Source: CATOSP01 sp965204715 (GTDB lineage: Bacteria > Chloroflexota > Dehalococcoidia > Lucifugimonadales > UBA3495). Taken from it: a stretch of DNA of 64,000 nt. The position numbers were made by a program, and so were the translations under genes. Below the pieces are notes generated by a model, which did not search any database, was not told where the DNA came from, and saw only the letters and a list, made by a program, of their open reading frames with translations. Position 1 is the first letter of the stretch, and each line of letters opens with the position of its first letter. Location of the stretch: assembly GCA_965204715.1 (NCBI GenBank), contig OZ242009.1, positions 2,852,001 through 2,916,000 of the forward strand, in the 5' to 3' direction. Below are positions 26,104 through 33,969 of the stretch, in pieces.

Positions 26104-28259
26104 TGGCACGACCCCGGATTACCGCGCCCCTGCTCATCTGCACCCTGGGCGCGCTGGCAATAATCATCGCCGCGGCCGCGGCCGGCTGGCTGATCATTGG
26201 CAACCTGGAGGCCCAGAACCGGAGCAGCAGCGCAGACGCCGGGATTCTGGCCGACATCGCCGCGGTAAACAAGCTATCCGGCATACTGGCATCGGAGGCA
26301 TCCGCGGCGACCAACGGCCGGATGACCCCCGAAAGCATGGCCGAGGCGAGGACCGCCATCGCGGGCAATGAGGCCCGGTTGGCCGAGCGTCTAACGGGCC
26401 TGGAAGGGCGGGGCCATGACGGCAGGGTGGAGCGAATACGCCAACGGGCCGATTTACTCACGGCCAACGCATCGCGGATTGAGGATGAGCGACCCACCCT
26501 GCTGGAGGCTGTCCTTGCCGGAGAACGGAGCTGGCAGCAGCTTCTCTTTTCCACCAACCAGAAACTGCTCCCGGCCATCAGCTCCAGCCTGGACAACCAG
26601 TTCCACTACATGATGACGGGCAGGAGCGATTTCAGGGATGCCGGGCCGGGGGCCGCCGGCACCCTGTCCGAAGAAGAGTACCTTCGCTACTGGCACCTGG
26701 CCACGCTGATGGAGTGGACATTCAGCGCGCACCGGAGCCTGCTGGCGGCCAATCTCAGCAGCCAGGATGACCCGACGCGATTGGCCAACAATGAAGAGAG
26801 TTTTGACACGGCGGCCCAGCGGATGGGGCATAGCATCGCGTATCTTGCGGAGAAGGGCGGGCCGGACCTGGACCCGGAGGTGATTCCCCTGGCCAACCGG
26901 CTGCTGGTTGCCGGGGAGGGAGAGAACAGCGCGCTGGACGCCATGAGGGTGAGGGCGTCAATGGCGGCGCGGGAGCGCAAACTGATTGGGGCCAACAGGC
27001 AAATCCTGGCCGGGCTGCAAGGGGAAGTGGACGGCCTGGCCGCGGAAGTCAGGCAGAGCTCGGCGGCCGCGGCGGGCCGGTACGGGCAGGCGGCGTCCAA
27101 CGGTCGCATCATCATCCTGGGGATAGCCGCCGTTGGAATCGTTGGGACGCTGCTGGCCGCCGGTTACTACGGCTTCAGGCCGCGGCGGCGCATATCCGGA
27201 TCCCTGGCCGTCAGCTCCCTGGGCGCGCTGGCAATAATCATCGCCGGGGCGGTGGCCGGCTGGCTGGTCATTGACAACCTGGAGGCCGAGAGCCGGGGCC
27301 GGGGCGACGTTGAGGTCCTGGCGGCGGCGGCGGAGATAACCCGACGCTCAAGCGCGCTGGCGGCAACGGCATCCGCGGCCAGCAACGCCCGGATGACTCC
27401 CGAAAGCATGGCCGAGGCCAGGACAGCCATCGCCAGCAATGAGGCGGAGCTGGCCGGCCTGCTGGCGGCCCTGGAAGGCCGGGGACATGACGGCAGCGTG
27501 GAGCGCATAGGCCAGCAAGTCAACCTGCTGACGGCCAACGCTTCGCAGATTGAGGATGAACGCCCAGCCCTGGTGGAGGCCATCCTGGCCGGGGAGCGGA
27601 ACTGGCAGGGTCTCAGCCTATCCACGAATTACGAGCTTTTTCCCGCCATCGGTTCGAGCCTGGACAACCAGTTCCACTACATGATGACGGGCAGAAGCGA
27701 TTTCAGAGATGGAAGCGCTCCGGGTTTGGACCGTCTGACCGAAGAGGAGTTCCTTCGCTACTGGCACCTGGCCACGCTGATGGAGTCAGTGTCAAGAGGA
27801 TACTGGACGCTGGATTTTGCCAACAGGTTGACGGTCCCGGCGCTGGCGGCGCGGGTGGAAGAGACCTTCGACACAGCGGCGCAGCGGATGGAGCGCAGCA
27901 TCGAGTATCTTGCCGAGAAGGGCGGGCCGGACCTGAATCCCGAGGTGATTCCCCTGGCCAGTCGGCTGCTGGACGCCGGCACCGGAGAGAACAGCGCCCT
28001 GGAGGCCATGAAGCTGCGGACATCAATGGGGGCGCGGGAGCGCAGACGGATTGGGGCCAACAGGCAAATCCTGGCCGGGCTGCAAGGGGAAGTGGACGGC
28101 CTGGTGGCGGAAGTCAGGCAGAGCTCGGCGGCCGCGGCGGGCCGGTACGGGCAGGCGGCGTCCAATGGGCGCATCATCATCCTGGTGATAGCCGCCGTTG
28201 GAATCGCCGGGACGCTGCTGGCCGCCGGTTACAACAGCGTCAGGGGGCAGCCAAGCTGA
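26103..28259 (+). CDS. internally duplicated TorS-like membrane sensor without output domain
   Basis: A 718-residue protein made of two copies of one module, offset by 358 residues. Each module has a membrane helix (about 9-30 and 371-393), a roughly 300-residue helical extracytoplasmic domain, and a second helix (about 335-357 and 689-711). Both domains keep LDNQFHYMMTGRSDFRD (near 162 and 519), RYWHLATLME and AEKGGPDL. Such domains normally precede histidine kinases or nucleotide cyclases; here the protein ends just after helix four. ATG overlaps the upstream TGA (TGATG), with GGAGGTGG as ribosome site, so the two genes are coupled. A ligand-sensing partner of the lipoprotein is inferred. 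Confidence 0.75.
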   Translation: MARPRITAPLLICTLGALAIIIAAAAAGWLIIGNLEAQNRSSSADAGILADIAAVNKLSGILASEASAATNGRMTPESMAEARTAIAGNEARLAERLTGLEGRGHDGRVERIRQRADLLTANASRIEDERPTLLEAVLAGERSWQQLLFSTNQKLLPAISSSLDNQFHYMMTGRSDFRDAGPGAAGTLSEEEYLRYWHLATLMEWTFSAHRSLLAANLSSQDDPTRLANNEESFDTAAQRMGHSIAYLAEKGGPDLDPEVIPLANRLLVAGEGENSALDAMRVRASMAARERKLIGANRQILAGLQGEVDGLAAEVRQSSAAAAGRYGQAASNGRIIILGIAAVGIVGTLLAAGYYGFRPRRRISGSLAVSSLGALAIIIAGAVAGWLVIDNLEAESRGRGDVEVLAAAAEITRRSSALAATASAASNARMTPESMAEARTAIASNEAELAGLLAALEGRGHDGSVERIGQQVNLLTANASQIEDERPALVEAILAGERNWQGLSLSTNYELFPAIGSSLDNQFHYMMTGRSDFRDGSAPGLDRLTEEEFLRYWHLATLMESVSRGYWTLDFANRLTVPALAARVEETFDTAAQRMERSIEYLAEKGGPDLNPEVIPLASRLLDAGTGENSALEAMKLRTSMGARERRRIGANRQILAGLQGEVDGLVAEVRQSSAAAAGRYGQAASNGRIIILVIAAVGIAGTLLAAGYNSVRGQPS

Positions 28260-28652
28260 GACGCTGGCGCGGCTGACATTCACGCTGCCGGAAACCATAC
28301 ATAACAAAGCATAACAATACAAAACATAACAAGGGAGCGGGCGGTCGCGCCTCTCCCGGAGTCCCTGCGTGTCCACGACGGGCAGGCGGCGCAGCGGTCC
28401 CCGGTTGGAGACGCAGATACAACGAGGACGACGGGAGGCCCGGCGGCCGGCGTGCATGGGCCAGTACCGGTGTGTGTATCCGCAGCTTGGAGAAAATTGC
28501 ATAACTCGGCGGGGTGAATGTGCGGTGTCGAAAGGGTCCAAATTGGGACGGAATCCGTAACTGGCGGTGGCAGGCCACAGGGCCACAGGTATCAATAAGA
28601 TATTGAGCAAGGGGGGCATATCAAGGCGATGGGTTGCCAGACCGCCAACTCT
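28260..28652. other. intergenic region between convergent genes
   Basis: A 393-base gap. Near 28300-28340 the sequence CATAACAA occurs three times in 30 bases (A-rich). No gene or clear terminator was found. It lies between the 3' ends of the sensor gene and the HEPN-like gene. Confidence 0.4.
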
Positions 28653-29999
28653 TTAGTCCAGAAGCAGGTCGTTCCAAACAGGACACTCACCACTCTCCAA
28701 AATTTTCAGTATGCTGTCTCGGCACAGCCCGCTGGCCCTATCCAGATCAGGAACCTCCAAATCATCGGTGCCATGGACAACCCTGGAAGCATGACCATAA
28801 AAGCGACGAATTGCGGTCCATATCTCCTTTCGCTTCTCCAGGGTGTCGCCCAAGTGCCGGGCGCAGGTAATGGCGAGCCGAAACCCCAACTCTCCTGTAT
28901 CCGAGTCCAGGTACAGAGCCTCCAGTCCTATCCTGAGGTCTATGGCCCTGTCAACGGTCTCGGCATCAACCATAACTGACCTGGCCCATCGGTCTACAGC
29001 GACTCGAAATCTCTTACCCGAACTGACGCGGCGTTGAAGTTCCGGAAGAAGATCCCATGCTTTTTTGAGAGAGTCCGAAGTGAGGTTGTGCTTAGTCGTC
29101 TCAGGGACGTTCAAAGCGGTCATGCCGGTATCAGAACTTTGAATGATGTTGCCAAAAGACGTTGTAACCGGCACAGGGCCTGGGATCACCATCAGGGAAG
29201 GCAATCCCGCTTTGAAAGCCAATATCTCTCCGTATTCACGCCAATACCGGTCGACGCCGATACGCCGGTTGCAGACCAGAGAAAGTGCAAGACAGAAAGT
29301 TTCGATGGGTATCTCTCCCAATGCGGTACTGGTTTCGACTTCAGCATCCGAAGCCCGATCTCCGACGGGACGGAAAAGAGCCGGACGGGTATGTGTCTCA
29401 AGTTCCAGGAGAGACTGACCCAACAGACTATTTACTGGTGAGGATGAGGCTTCAATAACCGAAAAACGAATTTCATCTGAATAGATAGGCAGAGAATAGA
29501 TCAAAATGCCATCGCCCGGGGTCAGTAGTCCGGAAGGCGCTACCCCTCCACCAAGCAGAGCCACAGTTTTGTAGTGAACCGGCTCACCTCGGGACCAGCC
29601 TTCAACTAGATCAGCGGCACGGCTAGGCCCCAGCAGTGCTGCGGCTCGAATGAGGCCTTTGGCGAAATCATTGACAGAGGAGACGCCCTGATACCACATG
29701 TGATCACCATCACCGATGTTCACTCCATCTTCATGCATCAAGACCTCAAACGAGTGGCCTATGCGGTCAGTTGATATGTCGATATATTCGGCGAGAAGAC
29801 CACGAAGGAAATCGGCCACGGTGTCATCCCATCCGTCCGAAACCACGGGCACAGCCGAACGAACATCGCGGGGAATAGGTAAACGCCCATAGTCAAAGTT
29901 CAGTGCCCCTAGCAGTGTTCTAGTTTCATAAATGATCCCATTAACATGGAAGGCCGTATGGGAAACTGCCTCAGAAAGCAATCCAGAGAGCGTTGTCAT
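28653..29999 (-). CDS. hypothetical protein with ApeA-like HEPN C-terminal domain
   Basis: A 448-residue protein. Residues 1-300 are unrecognised. The last 120 residues (DLRIGLEALYLDSD, then LAITCARHLGDTLEKRKEI and RRFYGHASRVVHG) match the HEPN domain of ApeA-type proteins, in which a YxxRSxxVHG segment provides the RNase Arg and His. Here that Arg is Ala (YGHASRVVHG), while the His remains. ATG at 29999 is chosen over a TTG at 30020. ApeA relatives act in phage defence by cleaving RNA; whether this one is active is doubtful. Base composition is more AT-rich than in neighbours, suggesting acquisition. Confidence 0.65.
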   Translation of the reverse strand: MTTLSGLLSEAVSHTAFHVNGIIYETRTLLGALNFDYGRLPIPRDVRSAVPVVSDGWDDTVADFLRGLLAEYIDISTDRIGHSFEVLMHEDGVNIGDGDHMWYQGVSSVNDFAKGLIRAAALLGPSRAADLVEGWSRGEPVHYKTVALLGGGVAPSGLLTPGDGILIYSLPIYSDEIRFSVIEASSSPVNSLLGQSLLELETHTRPALFRPVGDRASDAEVETSTALGEIPIETFCLALSLVCNRRIGVDRYWREYGEILAFKAGLPSLMVIPGPVPVTTSFGNIIQSSDTGMTALNVPETTKHNLTSDSLKKAWDLLPELQRRVSSGKRFRVAVDRWARSVMVDAETVDRAIDLRIGLEALYLDSDTGELGFRLAITCARHLGDTLEKRKEIWTAIRRFYGHASRVVHGTDDLEVPDLDRASGLCRDSILKILESGECPVWNDLLLD

Positions 30000-30136
30000 T
30001 GTATATCCACCGGGTGGCAAGATTAGGGTTTGGCATTACTTCAGGAGATGGCACTGCATCAAGGGAGGACAACCGGAGATGAATGGTTGTAATGTTCGGT
30101 TTATTGGGAAAGGGTGAGTATAGGATAGGCTTATTG

Positions 30137-30165
30137 AAGCCCCGGCGTTGCGAGCGCCGGGGCTT
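30137..30165. terminator. strong hairpin downstream of microprotein gene
   Basis: AAGCCCCGGCG and CGCCGGGGCTT are perfect 11-base arms around TTGCGAG. It is centred 22 bases beyond the stop of the 31-residue frame on the minus strand and probably ends that transcript. The T-run is short in both directions. Confidence 0.65.
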
Positions 30166-30172
30166 TCCAAAC

Positions 30173-30268
30173 TCACAGCCAGTCATTGCCGACCGCCGCT
30201 CCAAAAACCAAAAACACAATTACAACAATCACCGGCCATAACTGAACAAACTCATACCCGGCAGGCAT
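30173..30268 (-). CDS. 31-residue single-helix membrane microprotein
   Basis: ATG at 30268 opens a 31-codon frame to TGA at 30173. It begins MPAGYEFVQLWP, continues as VIVVIVFLVFGAAVG, and ends NDWL. The uninterrupted hydrophobic run of about 18 residues predicts one membrane helix. The ribosome site GGAGG lies 8 bases upstream, inside a hairpin. A further hairpin lies just downstream. Size, hydrophobicity and a masked ribosome site are typical of type I toxins, although no antisense RNA was identified. Coding status is inferred from start signal and composition only. Confidence 0.5.
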   Translation of the reverse strand: MPAGYEFVQLWPVIVVIVFLVFGAAVGNDWL

Positions 30269-30273
30269 AACAA

Positions 30274-30304
30274 AACCTCCGGCGCAGAACCACCGCCGGA
30301 GGTT
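30274..30304 (-). promoter_or_regulatory. hairpin that sequesters the microprotein ribosome site
   Basis: AACCTCCGGCG and CGCCGGAGGTT are perfect 11-base arms around a 9-base loop. Read on the minus strand, the 3' arm contains the GGAGG that serves the ATG at 30268. Folding would hide the ribosome site. It could also act as a terminator for an upstream transcript, as TTTTG follows. Confidence 0.55.
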
Positions 30305-30631
30305 GTCAATGACTTGGACGGCTTGGTAAAATTAGCCCGTCCTGGACATTGGAACCGTGCCTTACAAAACGGGGTTCCACGCCACGCCCGCTGATGCAAG
30401 CGGGCGTTTGCGTTATGGACATTCTTTCAATACTAAGTCTTGGTTGAGCACATAACAAGGCCCCGGCGTTTTAGTGACGGGGCCTCAACTACCGCCTACT
30501 TTCGCCCTCACACCCTACTGTCAGCCATATCTGGCCTCCGTAGGCTCGACATATCAAATGCACTTCCCTCGTAGCTGAGGAAGGTAATCCGTGATAAGCT
30601 TGTTCTAATCAGGGAATGACAGGAGATAACT
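30305..30631. other. intergenic region with two more hairpins (30384-30409, 30458-30485)
   Basis: ACGCCCGC/GCGGGCGT (arms at 30384 and 30400, then TTT) and AGGCCCCG/CGGGGCCT (arms at 30458 and 30478, extended outward by TTGAG/CTCAA) are both good stem-loops. No protein gene is supported. The region could hold a small RNA. The promoter of the gene at 30632 is presumably at its right end. Confidence 0.5.
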
Positions 30632-30961
30632 ATGGGGTATCAAGACGAGGTGAACCCTAACGAGATCATCTTCGTCTATGCGTCGAGCTCTTCCGTACTG
30701 AACGCACTTCTGGGCAGAACTAATGAATTAAGTAAGATTGTGGATAAAATAGCGGATGGGAATAGCGAGGATGGCCCACCAGCACTACAATTGTACCGGT
30801 ACGATCTTAGGGATGGAAACGGGCAACCTCTCGTATTCCCTTTGCGAGTAGTATCCGAGACCATCATCGCTCAGACCTTAGAAGAGGGGTCCTCTGCCGA
30901 AGATGGACTCGTTTTCCACATCGCGGGTAATCGAAAGATAGTAATCCACCCTGCAGACTAA
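30632..30961 (+). CDS. hypothetical protein
   Basis: A 109-residue protein with no recognised family. It begins MGYQDEVNPNEIIFVYASSS, has a central acidic helix (NELSKIVDKIADGNSEDG), and ends with a beta-rich part GLVFHIAGNRKIVIHPAD. No signal peptide or membrane segment is seen. CAGGAGATAACT precedes the ATG, which supports translation. The codons are more AT-rich than those of flanking genes, in line with the nearby HEPN-like gene. Confidence 0.55.
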   Translation: MGYQDEVNPNEIIFVYASSSSVLNALLGRTNELSKIVDKIADGNSEDGPPALQLYRYDLRDGNGQPLVFPLRVVSETIIAQTLEEGSSAEDGLVFHIAGNRKIVIHPAD

Positions 30962-31098
30962 TGGACATTACCCCAACACCCCCTCTATCTACCATCTGCC
31001 AGCCCATACAGCGACGACCACCAACACCAGAACCACCCTCTACGACCGCTGGGCAAGCGACCAAGTCTAGAGCAATCGGACAGCATACGCGGGGGGTG

Positions 31099-31377
31099 AT
31101 GACAGTGAATGCTCCAACACGCCGGACTGCCGAGGAGACAGGCCGCCTCGGCGACGAGATCTACGAGCGCGACATCCGTCCCAAGGTCGAAGCGACCCAT
31201 CACGGGAAGATAGTCGCCATCGACGTAGATAGCGGCGACTACGCCATTGACGGCACTGCCGTTGCCGTAGCGGAGTGTCTGCTGGAGCGGCGCCCGGAGG
31301 CTGATGTCTGGTCCGTCAGGTTTGGATACCGCACGCTGCGCAGCTTCGGAGGCAGTTCCCTGCGGAGGAACGGGTGA
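31099..31377 (+). CDS. small protein coupled to an aspartic protease
   Basis: A 92-residue protein starting MTVNAPTRRTAEETGRLGDE, with DIRPKVEATHHGKIVAIDVD and DGTAVAVAECLLERRPEADV following. I know this type as the usual upstream partner of clan AA aspartic proteases in cyanobacteria and Chloroflexota; its function is not established and a toxin-antitoxin-like role is only a guess. ATG at 31099 follows GGGGGGTG. Its stop overlaps the GTG of the protease gene (GTGA), so translation is coupled. Confidence 0.7.
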   Translation: MTVNAPTRRTAEETGRLGDEIYERDIRPKVEATHHGKIVAIDVDSGDYAIDGTAVAVAECLLERRPEADVWSVRFGYRTLRSFGGSSLRRNG

Positions 31378-31726
31378 TCGAGGGCTTCGTCAACGCCAAC
31401 TATGAGCCGGTGATAACCCTTGCCGTGCAGGGTCCGTCGGGGCGTTCGCAGGATATAGAGGCGGTCGTCGATACCGGCTTCAATGGCTTTCTGACCTTGC
31501 CTCCAGCGCTGGTGGTGGATCTGGGGCTAACCTTTCAGAGCGAAGGGTGGGCGACCTTAGCAAACGGAGTGAGGAAACTTTCGGCGTCTATGGCGTTACG
31601 ATGCTCTGGGACGGCCAACCAAGATATATTGATGCCGACGCGATGGGACCGACGCCGCTCGTTGGGATGCTGCTCCTGGACGGGCATGACCTGAGCATCC
31701 GGGTCCTGGACGGCGGCGCGGAGTGA
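31374..31726 (+). pseudogene. clan AA aspartic protease, frameshifted
   Basis: Begins GTG at 31374 (IEGFVNANYEPVITLAVQGP). VVDTGFNGFLTLPPALV near residue 31 is the retropepsin-like active site with catalytic Asp. After LANGV (about 31570) the frame breaks. Reading one base over, the expected tail continues as EETFGVYGVTMLWDGQPRYI, then PLVGMLLLDGHDLSIRVLDG, ending at 31726. One missing base explains it. Either the gene is dead or the assembly has an error here. An intact product would be about 117 residues, normal for the family. Confidence 0.75.
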
Positions 31727-31787
31727 TACAGCCGGTGGAGTAGCCGGGGGTATCCTCTACCGGAATCCCCGGGACTTGCTCTCCCCT

Positions 31788-32624
31788 GCCGCCGCGGGCG
31801 GCGTACTTCGCACCGCGGGATGGCGGTTTGGCGACCGGCCCCGTTAGGGCCTGCCCGGCGTTCACCCGCCGCGCAGCCGCCGGTTCTCCTCTTCCAGTTC
31901 GCGGATACGCGCCTCGGCGGTGTCGGCCCTGGCCCGCACATCATCAAAGGTGAGGATGTGCCGCCCGGTGGCGGGGTCGTGGCAGCCGAGCCGGCCATGC
32001 TCCCATCGCCAGTCCAGGTGCAATGCGGCGCTGCGTCCCTGGAACACGCCGTCCCCGACCTGTTCTATGGCCACCGGCACGTAGCGGCCTTGCACCAGCC
32101 GGTCGGCGGCCAGCCGGGTCCCGTGATATTCTCCGGTGGCGTCAAACCGCCAGTACTCGGGTATCCGCAGCCTCTGATAGAACTCCCGCTTTTCCCCAAC
32201 GTCAATGTGGCCCGTGCCTTCGGAAGCGATCTCAAGCACCAGATCGGGGGGCTTCCCCTGCTGCGAAATGACGTAGCCGTTGGCTTCCCGGTAGGCCGCC
32301 GGGTCGACGCCGAAGGCCACCAGCAGGTCGGGAAACCTCCGGTCAGCGCCCCGGCGGGCGGTGATGTACTTCTCGCCGGAGACGATGGTGGTCTCAGGGT
32401 TGCCCAGGAACTGCTTCAGGTGGTGGTGCAGGCCGGTTTCACTGAGGTGTTCGGCGGAAGTCATGTCATCGGGCTCGCGTTCAGGGGGGTCCGGGAGGCG
32501 GAAGTGACTGGTGATCTCCGGGTCCCTTGCGGTAGTCATGTTCGAGCTCCAGGGATTGGCTGCTCTTGAAAGTCAACGGGCGGATGGCGTGGATTATATG
32601 GCATTGGGCCAGACAGTTCACGGT
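31788..32624. repeat. tandem duplication unit A1 (Uma2 gene and flanks)
   Basis: This 837-base stretch is repeated almost unchanged at 32761-33640. The match begins at TGCCGCCGCGGGCGGCG and ends at CAGACAGTTCACGGT. The second copy differs mainly by a 42-base insertion in the coiled-coil part of the gene. The 136 bases between the copies hold no supported gene. Confidence 0.9.
31862..32539 (-). CDS. Uma2 family putative endonuclease, copy A1
   Basis: A 225-residue DUF820/Uma2 protein with the PD-(D/E)xK nuclease fold. RRFPDLLVAFGVDPAAYREA near residue 67 provides the Asp, and PDLVLEIASEGTG near residue 97 provides the Glu. IPEYWRFDATGEYHGTRL follows. The C-terminus (ARADTAEARIRELEEENRRL) is a short coiled coil. 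ATG at 32539 follows TGGAGCTCGAAC. The biological role of this large family is not established, though a nuclease function is predicted. Confidence 0.85.
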   Translation of the reverse strand: MTTARDPEITSHFRLPDPPEREPDDMTSAEHLSETGLHHHLKQFLGNPETTIVSGEKYITARRGADRRFPDLLVAFGVDPAAYREANGYVISQQGKPPDLVLEIASEGTGHIDVGEKREFYQRLRIPEYWRFDATGEYHGTRLAADRLVQGRYVPVAIEQVGDGVFQGRSAALHLDWRWEHGRLGCHDPATGRHILTFDDVRARADTAEARIRELEEENRRLRGG

Positions 32625-32760
32625 AGGGAGAACAAGGCCGCGCCCCGGGAGTCTGGACCGGACTGCTCCCTCCCCCTGAACCCGATGCACGTGTTGCACA
32701 GGTACAGGTCCATCCGGCCAGCATTTCCGATGCCCCAGGTCAAACTGGATGGGGGGTGTC

Positions 32761-33640
32761 TGCCGCCGCGGGCGGCGCACTTCGCACCGCGGGATGGCGG
32801 TTTGGCAACCGGCCCCATTAGGGCCTGCCCGGCGTTCACCCGCCGCGCAGCCGCCGGTTCTCCTCTTCCAGTTCGCGGATACGCGCCTCAGCGCTGTCGG
32901 CGCGGCCACGCTCGGCGTCCGCCCGTGCCTCGGCGGTGTCGGCCCTGGCCCGCACATCATCAAAGGTGAGGATGTGCCGCCCGGTGGCGGGGTCGTGGCA
33001 GCCGAGCCGGCCATGCTCCCATCGCCAGTCCAGGTGCAATGCGGCGCTGCGTCCCTGGAACACGCCGTCCCCGACCTCTTCTATGGCTACCGGCACGTAG
33101 CGGCCTTCCACCAGCCGGTCGGCGGCCAGCCGGGTCCCGTGAAAGTCTCCGGTGGCGTCAAACCGCCAGTACTCGGGTATCCGCAGCCTCTGATAGAACT
33201 CCCGCTTTTCCCCAACGTCAATGTGGCCCGTGCCTTCGGAAGCGATCTCAAGCACCAGGTCGGGGGGCTTCCCCTGCTGCGAAATGACGTAGCCGTTGGC
33301 TTCCCGGTAGGCCGCCGGGTCGACGCCGAAGGCCACCAGCAGGTCGGGAAACCTCCGGTCAGCGCCCCGGCGGGCGGTGATGTACTTCTCGCCGGAGACG
33401 ATGGTGGTCTCAGGGTTGCCCAGAAACTGCTTCAGGTGGTGGTGCAGGCCGGTTTCGCTGAGGTGTTCGGCGGAAGTCATGTCGTCGGGCTCGCGTTCAG
33501 GGGGGTCCGGGAGGCGGAAGTGACTGGTGATCTCCGGGTCCTTTGCGGTAGTCATGTTCGAGCTCCAGGGATTGGCTGCTCTTGAAAGTCAACGGGCGGA
33601 TGGCGTGGATTATATGGCATTGGGCCAGACAGTTCACGGT
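32761..33640. repeat. tandem duplication unit A2 (Uma2 gene and flanks)
   Basis: Second copy of the 31788-32624 segment, including the 85-base upstream sequence from GTTCGAGCTCCAGGGATTGG. Near identity in non-coding flanks and coding parts indicates a recent event. Confidence 0.9.
32836..33555 (-). CDS. Uma2 family putative endonuclease, copy A2
   Basis: A 239-residue near-twin of the protein at 31862. The nuclease core differs by only a few residues (for example ATGDFHGTRL against ATGEYHGTRL, and VEGRYVPVAIEEV against VQGRYVPVAIEQV). The one large change is a 14-residue expansion in the C-terminal coiled coil (ADAERGRADSAEA), so the coiled coil length varies by whole heptad-like units. Start and ribosome site are as in copy A1. 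Confidence 0.85.
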   Translation of the reverse strand: MTTAKDPEITSHFRLPDPPEREPDDMTSAEHLSETGLHHHLKQFLGNPETTIVSGEKYITARRGADRRFPDLLVAFGVDPAAYREANGYVISQQGKPPDLVLEIASEGTGHIDVGEKREFYQRLRIPEYWRFDATGDFHGTRLAADRLVEGRYVPVAIEEVGDGVFQGRSAALHLDWRWEHGRLGCHDPATGRHILTFDDVRARADTAEARADAERGRADSAEARIRELEEENRRLRGG

Positions 33641-33653
33641 CAGGCAAAGCAGT

Positions 33654-33742
33654 GCGGGCGTCCAGCCGCAACCGGACGCCCGCGTGAACAGTTCCGTGCC
33701 CCGGGAGCTATCCCCGGGCTACCCCTCCCCCTCCCACGAGGC
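33654..33742. repeat. dispersed hairpin repeat, copy 1
   Basis: Begins with a perfect inverted repeat, GCGGGCGTCC (33654) and GGACGCCCGC (33674), followed by about 60 bases ending CCCACGAGGC. A diverged copy lies 22.9 kb away at 56509-56600. In both the hairpin is followed by GTGAA(C/T)AG and a C-rich tract. No gene is supported between 33641 and 33885. Confidence 0.65.
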
Positions 33743-33885
33743 CGGGCTTACCGTCACCTCGAAGGCGTCGCTGACCTGGTTGCCGTTGGGGTCCTCATCG
33801 AGCCGCCGGCCGGGTACTCTGTGGCGGTGGTCGAATATGCCGCTGGGTCACCATGGCAGTGACCGCCCTGTCATTCCCGGAAACA

Positions 33886-33915
33886 GGAAAACCGCCCGCA
33901 CCGATGGGCGGGCGG
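33886..33915 (-). terminator. terminator of Uma2 copy B1
   Basis: In the minus direction CCGCCCGC and GCGGGCGG form an 8-bp GC stem followed by TTTTCC. It lies 55 bases past the stop of the gene at 33970. Confidence 0.75.
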
Positions 33916-33969
33916 CTCAAACGTGACCAGGACTATCTATGTGGAGGCTCCGCCGTCAAGCGGTCGCAG

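Noticed and set aside
30384..30409. Hairpin considered as a phage attachment site or tRNA arm
   Set aside because: No tRNA cloverleaf, integrase or flanking direct repeat was seen.
32625..32760. Short minus-strand frame between the Uma2 duplicates with a CxxC-like run
   Set aside because: It has no start signal, overlaps repeat edges and is not conserved at the other duplicate.
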